From an uncultured Trueperaceae bacterium (lineage in GTDB: Bacteria > Deinococcota > Deinococci > Deinococcales > Trueperaceae): a stretch of DNA of 64,000 nucleotides. Position 1 is the stretch's first letter; the number at the start of each line of letters is the position of its first letter. The notes beneath the pieces are model-generated. The model had not been told where the DNA came from. It searched no databases and worked only from the letters and a program-made list of their open reading frames with translations. The stretch is from contig CALCHY010000302.1 of the NCBI GenBank assembly GCA_937907415.1, positions 33,916 to 97,915 of the forward strand, given 5' to 3'. Of this stretch, positions 1 through 7,748 are shown piece after piece. The position numbers and the translations under genes were made by a program.

Positions 1-96
1 GCTGTTAGCCAGCAGTGCGAACAGGAGAATCGAGAGCCTCATTGAGACCGCCCTGACGTCCTGCCCTACGGTCTTGATGGTGGTGAGTAGTTTCAT
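1..96 (-). CDS. Partial secreted or membrane protein, N-terminus only
   Basis: Only the first 32 codons lie in the window; the gene runs off the left edge. The start ATG at 96 is preceded by AAGGAGT with a 7-nt spacing, a good ribosome site. After a basic N-terminus (MKLLTTIK) a hydrophobic stretch ending SILLFALLANS suggests a signal peptide or membrane segment, as in small pilins, but family cannot be decided. It diverges from the DotG-like gene at 248 and has its own extended -10 at 153-161, so it is probably part of the same transfer module. Confidence 0.55.
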   Translation of the reverse strand, partial: MKLLTTIKTVGQDVRAVSMRLSILLFALLANS

Positions 97-152
97 GCGA
101 ATGACTCCTTGATGGTTTTGCGCTTCTCGCGCAGTAGGCCGGTGCCACCCTC

Positions 153-161
153 AATCTATCA
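153..161 (-). promoter_or_regulatory. Extended -10 promoter for the leftmost minus-strand gene
   Basis: On the minus strand the sequence reads TGATAGATT: an extended TGn followed by TAGATT. It lies about 57 nt upstream of the ATG at 96, leaving a leader that holds the AAGGAGT site. The same TGATAGRYT form occurs upstream of the genes starting at 7551, 12682 and 13668, which is the main reason to believe it. Confidence 0.5.
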
Positions 162-235
162 CTTTTCTCTGTTGTCGCTGGTCATTTCTTGACTAGAAGG
201 CCGTTCCTTTCGGGAGAATGGCGTCCGGTCCGCGT

Positions 236-241
236 TATAAT
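236..241 (+). promoter_or_regulatory. Leaderless -10 box TATAAT before ATG 248
   Basis: A perfect TATAAT is followed by six bases (CTTTCT) and then ATG at 248, so transcription would begin at or next to the start codon. No convincing -35 is visible at 17 bp. This spacing decides the start of the downstream gene and recurs through the window. Confidence 0.65.
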
Positions 242-247
242 CTTTCT

Positions 248-1978
248 ATGTCTAGCCTACTTACTATCGCTGCCGCGGACCTCGAGCGCCTGCAGGAGAT
301 CCTGCAGGTGGGGGATGTTCCCAGTGACCCCGAGACCGAGGAGTTCACGGCCGCCGTTAACGCGGTGATGGAGGTCGACCCGGAGCTCGCGCAGCGTTAC
401 ATCTTGGCTGTGCCTGTTCCTGGCGGAAGGTCGTCGCAGGCGCCTCCGCTTCAGACGGAGCAGCAGGCGAAGCGCGCCATGAACCGCCAGCGCCTCATGA
501 GCCTGCAGCGGCGCTTGTTCATGCGCGAGATGGATGGGGATTGGGTGCCGAACCAGACGAAGATCTGGGGCGTGACCCTGGGGATCCTGGCTATCGGCAT
601 CGGCATTGCTGGGTACGCGGTTTACGCCGACTCGCAGGCGAAGGCGGCGGCTCGCGCCGCAGCTGCGGCGGCGGAAGTCACGGTGGTGGAGGAGCCGACG
701 CTTGAGCTTCCCGAGCCGGAACCGGCACCTAGGCCGAGTGTGTCGATTAGTGACTTGCCGCCGTTGGCGCCCGCGCCGGTCGCCGCACCCCCACCGGCTC
801 CCACCCCGGCGCCGGTGGCTGCCGCCCCGACTCCGGTGCCGGCAGCTCCTTTGCCCGTACCCGCGCCGCCCGTGCCAGGGGGCGTGCCTGGGGAGCTGAA
901 CTACAACGCGGTGGATCCGAACGAGACCCCCATACCCATGACGGTTGCTTCCGTTCCGGCGGGTAGGTTCGAGCCGCTGGCTCAGGCGCCCCTTGGCGTA
1001 TTCGCGCAAGCGGTCTCGCCGGTCGCCACCGCGCCGGGCGCCGGCATGTCGCGCCCCCTCACGGCCTTCAGGCAACAGCGCGCCACAGAGGTCGCTCCCA
1101 CCACCGTGTTCGCCGACACCCGCGCCAGCCAGGAGGCCGCGAACAACGGTGGGTCGGTGAGTGTCTTCTCGCAAGAGCCCAATTCGGCTCCGCTCCTGAT
1201 CGCGTCCAACAATCTGGTTCCCGCCGTCAGCGAGGCGCCCTCCACCGTCTTCGCCAACACGAACGCCCGTGCCGCGGCCTCGAGCCTGACCGTCGCCTCG
1301 GCCGCCCGCGGCAATGAGGCGCCTACTGGCGGCATGTCGACGCTGTTCTCGCGCACTGCCGTAGAGCAGCCGGCCGACACCGTGACGGCGGAACCGGTCG
1401 CTGCGAGCCCTGCAGGTGAAGCCATCCCGGTGCTGGCGGGTGTGCCGGCGGAGGGGTCGCGCGTGGCGGCCGAGTTGGTGACGAGCGCGACCGTGTTGGA
1501 CGGTCAGCCCGGCCCGGTGTTGGCGCAGACGGTGTGCGGTGCGCGCGAGCTCTCATGCGACCCGGTGGTGTTCGCCGGCACCGCTAGCCTCTTGGCTGGT
1601 GACCGGTTGGTCATCGAGTTCGACCGCGTCATCGTGGCGGGCGAGGTGGCGCCGTTGACGGCTATGGCGTTGGCGCCGGATCTTTCGACGAGCATCCCGG
1701 CGCAGGTTGTGGATCAGGCGCCTACGTTCGCGCAGGACATGTTCCGCTCGGCCCTGAGCGGCGTTAGTGACTACGTGCAAGCGCTCGCGGGACGGACGCG
1801 CACAACGATCGTTAATGACCGCATGATCGAGGAGACCCTGCCTCCGGGTCTCGATGATTTCGTTATGGGTCGCGTAGCGGGCTCGTTCGGGTTTGAGGGC
1901 AACCGCATGTCCTTCGTGCGCGTAGCCGAGTTGCCCGCGGGTACTCCGGTGGTGGTCCTAGTTGGCTCCAGTCACTAG
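248..1978 (+). CDS. DotG/IcmE/VirB10-like type IV secretion protein
   Basis: This 576-residue protein has a cytoplasmic N-terminus, one membrane helix (about residues 106-127), a long Pro/Ala-rich periplasmic linker, and a C-terminal domain from about residue 425. That domain resembles the DotG/IcmE (VirB10-related) barrel: it contains GQPGPVLAQ, a Gly-rich segment and GDRLVIEFDRVIVAG. In that family the protein spans both membranes as part of the type IV secretion core complex. The ATG at 248 is preferred over 218 because a TATAAT box sits six bases upstream. The next gene begins inside its 3' end, which suggests an operon. The family call rests on architecture and motif similarity, so it is moderate. 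Confidence 0.55.
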   Translation: MSSLLTIAAADLERLQEILQVGDVPSDPETEEFTAAVNAVMEVDPELAQRYILAVPVPGGRSSQAPPLQTEQQAKRAMNRQRLMSLQRRLFMREMDGDWVPNQTKIWGVTLGILAIGIGIAGYAVYADSQAKAAARAAAAAAEVTVVEEPTLELPEPEPAPRPSVSISDLPPLAPAPVAAPPPAPTPAPVAAAPTPVPAAPLPVPAPPVPGGVPGELNYNAVDPNETPIPMTVASVPAGRFEPLAQAPLGVFAQAVSPVATAPGAGMSRPLTAFRQQRATEVAPTTVFADTRASQEAANNGGSVSVFSQEPNSAPLLIASNNLVPAVSEAPSTVFANTNARAAASSLTVASAARGNEAPTGGMSTLFSRTAVEQPADTVTAEPVAASPAGEAIPVLAGVPAEGSRVAAELVTSATVLDGQPGPVLAQTVCGARELSCDPVVFAGTASLLAGDRLVIEFDRVIVAGEVAPLTAMALAPDLSTSIPAQVVDQAPTFAQDMFRSALSGVSDYVQALAGRTRTTIVNDRMIEETLPPGLDDFVMGRVAGSFGFEGNRMSFVRVAELPAGTPVVVLVGSSH

Positions 1979-2543
1979 CGATCTCGACGAGCTCGACTGC
2001 CTTGCTCTCGACTTGGAGCTAGACCACGTCGTGACAGCGTGGCAGGTCAGGCGTTGGTACAAGCAGTCGATTGCGGAGCTCGAGGAGCGCGGCTTCTTGC
2101 TGGAGCGGCATGCCATCAAGCTGACGCGCAGCACTCACCGCGTTCGGGATGTAGCGTTCGTGATGCTGGACGAGAAGTTCCGGACGCACTCACATGTGTC
2201 GCTCTACCACCTGGCGGGCACGGCAGAGATCCGTTACGTCTTGGGGGCCGGGTACGTGTTCGGCGGCGAGCAGGAGTGGTCGAGTTCGGCTTGGCGCGAG
2301 TCCGCGACGATGGTTCCCGACGGCTTGTGGGAGCAGCCGGATGGGACTCGTATCGCCATCGAGTTCGATGCGACGCATTACAGCAACCCGCGCGTGCTGG
2401 AGAAGGCGGAGCGCTTCGCTGAGTTCGACGGGCAGGTGTGGGGCGCGCCCACGGAGACGCGGGTGGCTGCCTTGAAAAAGCTCGTGAGCGGGGTGGATCC
2501 TCGCGCGCAGGTCGTGTTGGCTAACCCGTTGACGGGCCGCTAG
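1962..2543 (+). CDS. Replication-relaxation-like wHTH protein with nuclease-like C-terminus
   Basis: The 193-residue protein starts at TTG 1962, overlapping the previous gene by 17 bp. The N-terminal half (ITAWQVRRWY-like start, residues 20-65) looks like a winged helix. The C-terminal half carries PDGLW, then IAIEFDATHYS, the PDG...ExD pattern seen in Replic_Relax (PF13814) proteins and related restriction-endonuclease folds. Such proteins accompany relaxases and plasmid mobilisation in other systems, which fits the neighbouring DotG-like gene. No relaxase is visible nearby. A terminator follows. Function is inferred from fold-level similarity only. Confidence 0.45.
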   Translation: MAPVTSDLDELDCLALDLELDHVVTAWQVRRWYKQSIAELEERGFLLERHAIKLTRSTHRVRDVAFVMLDEKFRTHSHVSLYHLAGTAEIRYVLGAGYVFGGEQEWSSSAWRESATMVPDGLWEQPDGTRIAIEFDATHYSNPRVLEKAERFAEFDGQVWGAPTETRVAALKKLVSGVDPRAQVVLANPLTGR

Positions 2544-2562
2544 TAAGTTAGGGCCCATGAAG

Positions 2563-2590
2563 AGCGCCCGGCCGTTGTGGGCCGGGCGCT
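2563..2590. terminator. Bidirectional terminator hairpin
   Basis: A 10-bp perfect stem (AGCGCCCGGC / GCCGGGCGCT) with an 8-nt loop is followed by a T-rich run on the plus strand. It lies between the convergent genes ending at 2543 and 2610. Confidence 0.75.
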
Positions 2591-2609
2591 TCCTTGTTGT
2601 GCTGGGTGG

Positions 2610-4625
2610 TTAGTTGAGGGTGTGGCCGACTCGCTCGAAGGCGCGCTCGAGGATGCGGCGCGTGACCTTGTTGTCGCCGGCGTACCCGAACTGGGCGGCG
2701 AGCGTGACTACCTGCCTGATGTCGCGGCCGCTCATGCCTTGGCTGGCGTGGGCGAGTTCTTCGATACTGACTTCGAGCCGGTCGCGGTACGGCTGTGCGA
2801 ACTTGTGCCACATCTTCTCCCTGGCGCTCAGGTCGGGGAGGTCGATGAGTATCTGGTACGCGAGGCGGGACTTCACGGCGTCGTCCAGGTTCTCGAGCAG
2901 GTTGGTGGCTCCGATGGTGAAGACGGGCTTGTCGTGCTTCACCAGGCCGTCGATTTCCTGAAGGAGCTGGTTGACGGCGTGGTTGGCTTCCTGGCCCGCG
3001 CCGTCTTGCGCACCTCCGCGCTTGGCGGCGACCGCGTCGATCTCGTCTATGAACACCAGGGCGGGGGCGTTCTCGCGGGCCTGTTGGTAGAGGGACTGGA
3101 TGGCCTTGGCTGACTCGCCGACCCACTTGTCGCGCAGGTCGCTGGGCTTGGCAGCGTAGAACGCGAACCCTGCAGCCTTGGCCATGGTGCGCGCGACCTG
3201 GGTCTTGCCGGTTCCCGGCGGCCCGTGCAGGATCACCCCGTACGGGAGTTCTTGGCCCCACTCGCGCGTGAACTCTTCGCTGTTAGAGAGCAGGAGTTGC
3301 ACCGTCACGAGCTCCTCTAGGGTGTCGGGCGGGAGGATGAGGTCTTCGGTGAAGATGCGCTCGAGCTGCGCGCGGTCGGCTCTGCTGTGATCGTCGCCGT
3401 TGGTGGCGTCGAGGCGCTTGGTGTTCGCGCGTGGTTGGCCGTCGGGCCCGACGAGGGCGGTGGCGCGCAGGCGTTCACTGCGGCCGTCAGCCCTGGGCGC
3501 CCGGAAGGCGGGCTGCATTCGCACCGGGGCCGTATGCAGCGTACGCGTGGCCTTGTGCAGGCCCCAGGTGGCGGCAGCGGCGACGACTAGGGTTCCGCCG
3601 GACAGCAGCGGCGAAACCGCTGGCCGGCCGGTGCCCATGAGCGCGTGGAAGACGTTGAAGGCGGTGACGCTGCCGGCGCCGACGGCGGCGAGGCCGACCG
3701 GGAAGCGTAGGAGGGCGGCGGGCCAGTAGAGGGCTCGGAGCTGGTGCGCGCGCTGCTTGGTGGGCGGCAGGTAGTTGAAGGTGTGCCGCCACGGTTCGCT
3801 GGTGGTGGCGGTGGGGGAGAGCAGAGCGACGTCCTCGGCGACTTCCTTGACGACCTCGGGGTGGATGACTCGATCGCCGCTGGTGATCGCTTCCTTTAGG
3901 CCGCTGCGGCCAGTGAAGCGGATGTTGCGCACGGCGCCGCTGGCGTGGGCGTGACCCGTGAAGCAGACGACGAGCCGTACGGGTGCCTCCCACCCGAGGT
4001 AGGTGGTGAGTTGTGACGCGCGGCGGATGGTTCCGTCAACGATCTGCGGCGTGACGTCCTTCCCGTTGTGCAGCACGCCGTTGTTGGCGATGACGACCTG
4101 GCCGCCCCAGTTCTTCGCGTCCACCAGCGTCAGGCCGGTGGGGCCCAAGATGACGTGGTCGATGTCCTCCGCGTACCCGTCGGGCCAGGTGATGTCGACC
4201 CCGTGCACGATCCGGTAACCGTCGGGCAGTTCCTCAAGGAGTTCGGCAACGCGGCGTTCTCCCTCGAGCCCGGCCAGCGTGCGGCCCCGGGTGTTCTTGA
4301 GGTCGCGCGCGCGGCTGATCGGCTTGAGGAACGCCCAGGCGATCAGGAACACGGCGATGATGCCCGCCTGCGCGATGCGAGCGGGCCACGTGCTGAGGTC
4401 GCTGAAGTACACCGCCCGCACCCCGAAGGCGACTCCCGCGAGCACGAGCGCCAGGATGATGGCGTTGGTGATGAGGCTCGTGGTGAGTTGCTTCTGGGCG
4501 CGCGCGGCGGTCAGTTCGAGGTGACGCCCGGGCGTGCCGTGGGTGCGGCCGCTGGTGGGGGTGAGGAGGCTGGGGGTCCATCTGGGGACGTGGAAGAGGG
4601 TGGGGGTGGGGCGGCGCTGGCTCAT
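2610..4625 (-). CDS. Membrane-anchored NERD domain-AAA+ ATPase fusion
   Basis: Two N-terminal membrane helices (about residues 50-100) lead into a NERD domain (about 125-195). The NERD part shows a GERRVAELL helix, then DIDHVILGPTGLTLVDAKNW, with the acidic D...D.K core of this nuclease-related fold. Two further hydrophobic segments (about 290-350) precede an FtsH/Vps4-type AAA+ domain. Walker A GPPGTGKT is near residue 467, Walker B LVFIDEID follows, and then sensor and lid helices (GMSGRDIRQVV). It is the last gene of a minus-strand operon, 13 bp after the gene at 4639. A membrane-bound ATPase joined to NERD could remodel or process DNA or protein during transfer or defence; the role is not known. 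Confidence 0.75.
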   Translation of the reverse strand: MSQRRPTPTLFHVPRWTPSLLTPTSGRTHGTPGRHLELTAARAQKQLTTSLITNAIILALVLAGVAFGVRAVYFSDLSTWPARIAQAGIIAVFLIAWAFLKPISRARDLKNTRGRTLAGLEGERRVAELLEELPDGYRIVHGVDITWPDGYAEDIDHVILGPTGLTLVDAKNWGGQVVIANNGVLHNGKDVTPQIVDGTIRRASQLTTYLGWEAPVRLVVCFTGHAHASGAVRNIRFTGRSGLKEAITSGDRVIHPEVVKEVAEDVALLSPTATTSEPWRHTFNYLPPTKQRAHQLRALYWPAALLRFPVGLAAVGAGSVTAFNVFHALMGTGRPAVSPLLSGGTLVVAAAATWGLHKATRTLHTAPVRMQPAFRAPRADGRSERLRATALVGPDGQPRANTKRLDATNGDDHSRADRAQLERIFTEDLILPPDTLEELVTVQLLLSNSEEFTREWGQELPYGVILHGPPGTGKTQVARTMAKAAGFAFYAAKPSDLRDKWVGESAKAIQSLYQQARENAPALVFIDEIDAVAAKRGGAQDGAGQEANHAVNQLLQEIDGLVKHDKPVFTIGATNLLENLDDAVKSRLAYQILIDLPDLSAREKMWHKFAQPYRDRLEVSIEELAHASQGMSGRDIRQVVTLAAQFGYAGDNKVTRRILERAFERVGHTLN

Positions 4626-4638
4626 GGGGGGTGGTCTC

Positions 4639-5193
4639 TCAGTTCGGGGGCGGTTCGGTCAGCCTTTCGAGGCTCTCGAGGGTGAAGAGGTGCTGGTGGT
4701 CTTGGGCGGCGCCTTTGAGTTTGTCGGCGTTCGGGTCGACGACGAGGAGCTCATTGCCGCTTAGGAGCTCGCCGAGGAGCGTTTCGCTCACGAGGCGGCG
4801 GAGGGTGCGTCCGCTGTACCCGGTGTGGTTGACGGCCACGAGGGTGCGGCGGCCTTGCGGGTCGATCATGACGCTCACGTACGGGTTGCGGTGCTCGCGG
4901 AGTCGGTATCCCTTGTTCTCGAGCGCGCGAATGACCTGGCCGCGGGTTACTTGTTGCTTGAGCGATCTGGTGGAGGGTTTGGTGTAGTTGGGACTGAGTC
5001 CGCGTGCGCGGCGGGCTCGCCGGCCGAAGGTGAGGACGTCTCCGTCGGGGAGGCGATGGCGACTGAGTTGGTGCGTGCGCAGCATGATGTCCACGACTCC
5101 CTCGCCGTGCGCGTCTCGGGCGTCGCGCAGGTACTGGGGTCCGTGGCGGTGTATTTCTTCTAGCAGTCGCATCTGTTCTGAGGCTACGTTCAT
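4639..5193 (-). CDS. Conserved-looking hypothetical protein, 184 aa
   Basis: I do not recognise the family. The ATG at 5193 is chosen because AGGAG lies 6 nt upstream; a longer upstream frame has implausible His/Pro-rich composition. The protein is basic and soluble, with an N-terminal helix (SEQMRLLEEIHRHG), a central Arg-rich stretch, and RGQVIRALENKGYRLREH, which could be part of a DNA-binding wing. It sits between a secreted 500-aa protein and the NERD-AAA+ gene with gaps of 32 and 13 bp, so it is very probably cotranscribed with them. Confidence 0.6.
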   Translation of the reverse strand: MNVASEQMRLLEEIHRHGPQYLRDARDAHGEGVVDIMLRTHQLSRHRLPDGDVLTFGRRARRARGLSPNYTKPSTRSLKQQVTRGQVIRALENKGYRLREHRNPYVSVMIDPQGRRTLVAVNHTGYSGRTLRRLVSETLLGELLSGNELLVVDPNADKLKGAAQDHQHLFTLESLERLTEPPPN

Positions 5194-5225
5194 TTCATTC
5201 TCCTGCTGGTGTGAAAGGCGACCTG

Positions 5226-6728
5226 TTAGTCGAAGAGGGCTGCTGCTGGGCTCTTCGTGAGTCCGCCCGGGGTGAGTGGCACGTCGTACCCTTCTGGCAC
5301 CGTGATGTACGCGGCGCGCGCCACCTGGGGGAAGGTGACCGCTGTGGGGATGGGGATCTTTAGGGGGGTGGGGATGACTCCGAAGCACTTCACCCACATG
5401 CCGGGCATTGGGATGAAGCCGTCCTCCATGATCAGCGTCGTGTGCTGGTCCTTGGGCGTGATCTGGGTGAATCCGACGTAACCGATGTGCTCGTACAGGA
5501 AGGCGCTGCTGACGCTGAGGTCTTCGCCGAACCCGAGCGTTGGGGCTGGGGGCTGGGGCGCTTCCCAGTTGAGGCTGGCCGCGAGCGCCTTGGCGGTGGC
5601 GTCTTCCGTGTAGAGGGTGGAGGCCATGCTGCTGATTCCTCTTTCGAGGGCGTTGCTGATGCTGGCCTTGAGGTTCTCGTCGGGGGCGGCGTTCTCGATG
5701 GTGGTTTGGACGCGGAGGGCGAGGTGGTCGATCACGTCTTGCGGCACTAGGCCCGCGAGGTGTTCGCCGAGGACGCTTTGGGCCGCGGCTGAGCCGGTCG
5801 TGCTGGTGAGGCGGCTGGTGATGCCGGTGGCGAGGGCGTCGGGCGCGTGCGCGCTGAGGCTACTGGCGCCAAACCCGAAGATGCCCCTGCGCGCATCAGG
5901 ATCGTAGAGGTCTTCGCTGCTGCGTTTGCCTTCCTCGTAATCGCGGTACCCGGGGCGCGCGAGTTGACTGCCGGCGCGCTGTTCGTACTCGACCTGGCCG
6001 GGAAGGTAGGGGATGTAGGTGCTTAGGCCGGTCATCGCCGCTAGGCTCTGCGTTCGGTAGGCGGCGGTGATTGCGTCTTCTAGTTCCTGCAGGCTGGTGA
6101 GGCTGCTGATGAGTTCCGTAAGCCCACCGAAGGCATCCAGGGTTGGGGCGACGATGCTGTCGACGCCCGGGTAGATGAGTCCGCCGGAGCCGATGTGGCT
6201 TGGGAGGCGCGTGTGAATGATGCGGTTGGCCTCGGCGTAGTAGGTGGGGAGGTGCTTGGCCATCCCCTTCAGGGTGCCCGTGAGTTTGCGGGTCTCGAGG
6301 CAAGGCAGGTCGGGAACGGGTGGCGTGACGGTGCCGGGCAGGCAGATCATGAACGAGTGGCAGGGTGGACCGTTGTTGATCTCGGCGTCGACCTCACGGG
6401 CTACGCCGAGCCGCAGGTCGCGGTACGCCTGCTCGAGTTCTTCGACAGCTCGTTCGGCCATCTCGACCGGCACGAAGGGGAGCCGGTAGAGGGCTGCGTC
6501 TACGCACTCGTTGTCACTGCCGCTTTCGATGCAGGTGGTGAGCGCCTGGTTGTCGTAGAGGTGGACTATGGGTAGGCCGCCCGCGTAATCGACTTCGGTG
6601 AAGTCTAGGTAGAGGCGGTTGGGTGCTTGCGCGAGCGCGACGGTGGCGAGGGCGGCCCCTATGAGGAACGGCAGCGTGTGGATTCGCTGCCGTCGCCTCG
6701 CATGGCCGTTTGGGCGACGCTTATTCAT
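5226..6728 (-). CDS. Secreted cysteine-containing protein of unknown function
   Basis: A 500-residue exported protein. A basic start (MNKRRPNGHARRRQR) and hydrophobic core ending LATVALAQA give a clear signal peptide. The mature part has several cysteines (CIESGSDNEC, PPCHSFMICLPG, LPCLE) that could form disulfides, and helical stretches without recognisable enzyme motifs. Its start overlaps the stop of the upstream gene by 8 bp, so translation is likely coupled. With the upstream CpaC/TraK-like protein and the DotG-like gene across the promoter, it may be a periplasmic component of a secretion or transfer machine, but that rests on context only. Confidence 0.65.
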   Translation of the reverse strand: MNKRRPNGHARRRQRIHTLPFLIGAALATVALAQAPNRLYLDFTEVDYAGGLPIVHLYDNQALTTCIESGSDNECVDAALYRLPFVPVEMAERAVEELEQAYRDLRLGVAREVDAEINNGPPCHSFMICLPGTVTPPVPDLPCLETRKLTGTLKGMAKHLPTYYAEANRIIHTRLPSHIGSGGLIYPGVDSIVAPTLDAFGGLTELISSLTSLQELEDAITAAYRTQSLAAMTGLSTYIPYLPGQVEYEQRAGSQLARPGYRDYEEGKRSSEDLYDPDARRGIFGFGASSLSAHAPDALATGITSRLTSTTGSAAAQSVLGEHLAGLVPQDVIDHLALRVQTTIENAAPDENLKASISNALERGISSMASTLYTEDATAKALAASLNWEAPQPPAPTLGFGEDLSVSSAFLYEHIGYVGFTQITPKDQHTTLIMEDGFIPMPGMWVKCFGVIPTPLKIPIPTAVTFPQVARAAYITVPEGYDVPLTPGGLTKSPAAALFD

Positions 6729-7551
6729 ATTGGATGTTGATCATGAGTTCGTTGATGACGTAGGTGCGGCCGGGGCCCTGCTCTACGACGGGCCATTGGA
6801 CGCGCGCCTGGCCGAAGTGGGGTCGTTCGGCGGTGATGACGCCGTGCTCTTCGTTGTTGGGCATGAGGCGATTGGTGGTGCCGCCGGGGTTCATGCGCGT
6901 GATGCTGTACGGGAGTTCGCCGAGGTCGTCGACAACCTTGAGGCGCGTGCCGTCATTGGCGATGGGGTTGGCGCTGGCGTTCTTGAGCGTGTAGTAGATG
7001 GTGAGGCGGCCGTCGCTGCTGAGGCGGGCGCTGTACGTGAACTCGAACGGTGGGGTGGCGGGCGCCTCTGCTGCGGGGGCGTTGACGCTGGTGGCGCCCA
7101 GGCCCTCTTGGTGCACGGGCATGGTGTTGACGATGGCGGCGTTGTCCTGTGGCGTCGCGGGTTCAGGCCGCTTGGTGTTCGTGACCACGTAACGCCGGGG
7201 CGTGCCGTTATCGCCGTCGATCTCGACGCGGAAGAGGGCGTTGACGCCGCCGACCTTGACGATTAGGTCGGTGCGGCCGTTGCCGCGTGTGGGGCGCAGA
7301 AGGATGCGGTTGTCGTCAACTTCTACTTGGATGAGGTCAGCGCGGCCGGTGGCGACGGTCTCGACCAGGTCAGGGAACTCGAGCAGCGTGAGGAAGTTGG
7401 GGCTGAGGTCGAGCTGTCCGGGTTGGGTGTTGAGTTGGTCGAGTTGATAATCGGTGACGACGGTGTCTTGTGCGGCGGCGGTCGTCATGAGCGTGGCGAG
7501 CGCTAGTACGAGGGCGCGTATGAGGTAGCGGGGGCTAGGGGTTCCCTTCAC
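6721..7551 (-). CDS. Exported pilus/secretion accessory protein with CpaC-type N-domain
   Basis: The 276-residue product starts at GTG 7551, with AAAGG 7 nt upstream. A signal peptide (YLIRALVLALATLMTTAAAQ) follows. Residues about 40-120 resemble the pilus-formation N-terminal domain found in CpaC and secretin-like proteins (short strands, LIQVEVDDNRILLRPTRG, then GRTDLIVKVGG). The C-terminal half contains an Ig-like stretch (RLTIYYTLKNASANPI). TraK/VirB9-type proteins of type IV secretion systems have a comparable layout, so this may be an outer-membrane core component. It is first in a four-gene operon driven from the TGATAGACT box at 7622-7630. Confidence 0.5.
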   Translation of the reverse strand: MKGTPSPRYLIRALVLALATLMTTAAAQDTVVTDYQLDQLNTQPGQLDLSPNFLTLLEFPDLVETVATGRADLIQVEVDDNRILLRPTRGNGRTDLIVKVGGVNALFRVEIDGDNGTPRRYVVTNTKRPEPATPQDNAAIVNTMPVHQEGLGATSVNAPAAEAPATPPFEFTYSARLSSDGRLTIYYTLKNASANPIANDGTRLKVVDDLGELPYSITRMNPGGTTNRLMPNNEEHGVITAERPHFGQARVQWPVVEQGPGRTYVINELMINIQYE

Positions 7552-7621
7552 GGTTGGACCTTTCGTGGGCACGGTTCGCGCTCCAGGGGACATTCGGGCG
7601 GGCTGAGGCCTGCATACTCCG

Positions 7622-7630
7622 AGTCTATCA
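7622..7630 (-). promoter_or_regulatory. Extended -10 promoter of the 7551-2610 operon
   Basis: The minus strand reads TGATAGACT (TGn plus TAGACT). It leaves a leader of about 60 nt before GTG 7551. On the opposite strand the same bases provide TATCAT at 7626-7631, six nt before an ATG at 7638, so the site may fire in both directions. Confidence 0.5.
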
Positions 7631-7637
7631 TCTTTCT

Positions 7638-7748
7638 ATGTTGCGCCTGTTAGTAAGAGTCCCCGAGACCCCGCTGTTTCCGTTGCTTGACGGGGAGAGC
7701 GTCTGTGGTACTGTGCTACTCTTTTACTATGCCCCGCCTGATTACTAG
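7638..7748 (+). CDS. Possible leaderless 36-aa leader ORF
   Basis: TATCAT at 7626-7631 followed by six bases and ATG 7638 has the exact leaderless layout seen elsewhere here. The ORF encodes 36 residues (starting MLRLLVRVPETP) and its end overlaps the start of the RecD2 gene at 7729 in another frame. It could be a short translated leader or simply a by-product of the promoter sequence. Confidence 0.3.
   Translation: MLRLLVRVPETPLFPLLDGESVCGTVLLFYYAPPDY
7717..7722 (+). promoter_or_regulatory. Leaderless -10 box TACTCT before ATG 7729
   Basis: TACTCT is followed by TTTACT and then ATG at 7729, giving the six-base spacing of a leaderless gene. A TTGACG occurs upstream but with a 24-bp spacer, too long to be a normal -35. 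Confidence 0.5.

Noticed and set aside
7593..7593. GTG 7593 as start of the CpaC/TraK-like protein
   Set aside because: The GTG at 7551 has a ribosome site and directly precedes the signal peptide.
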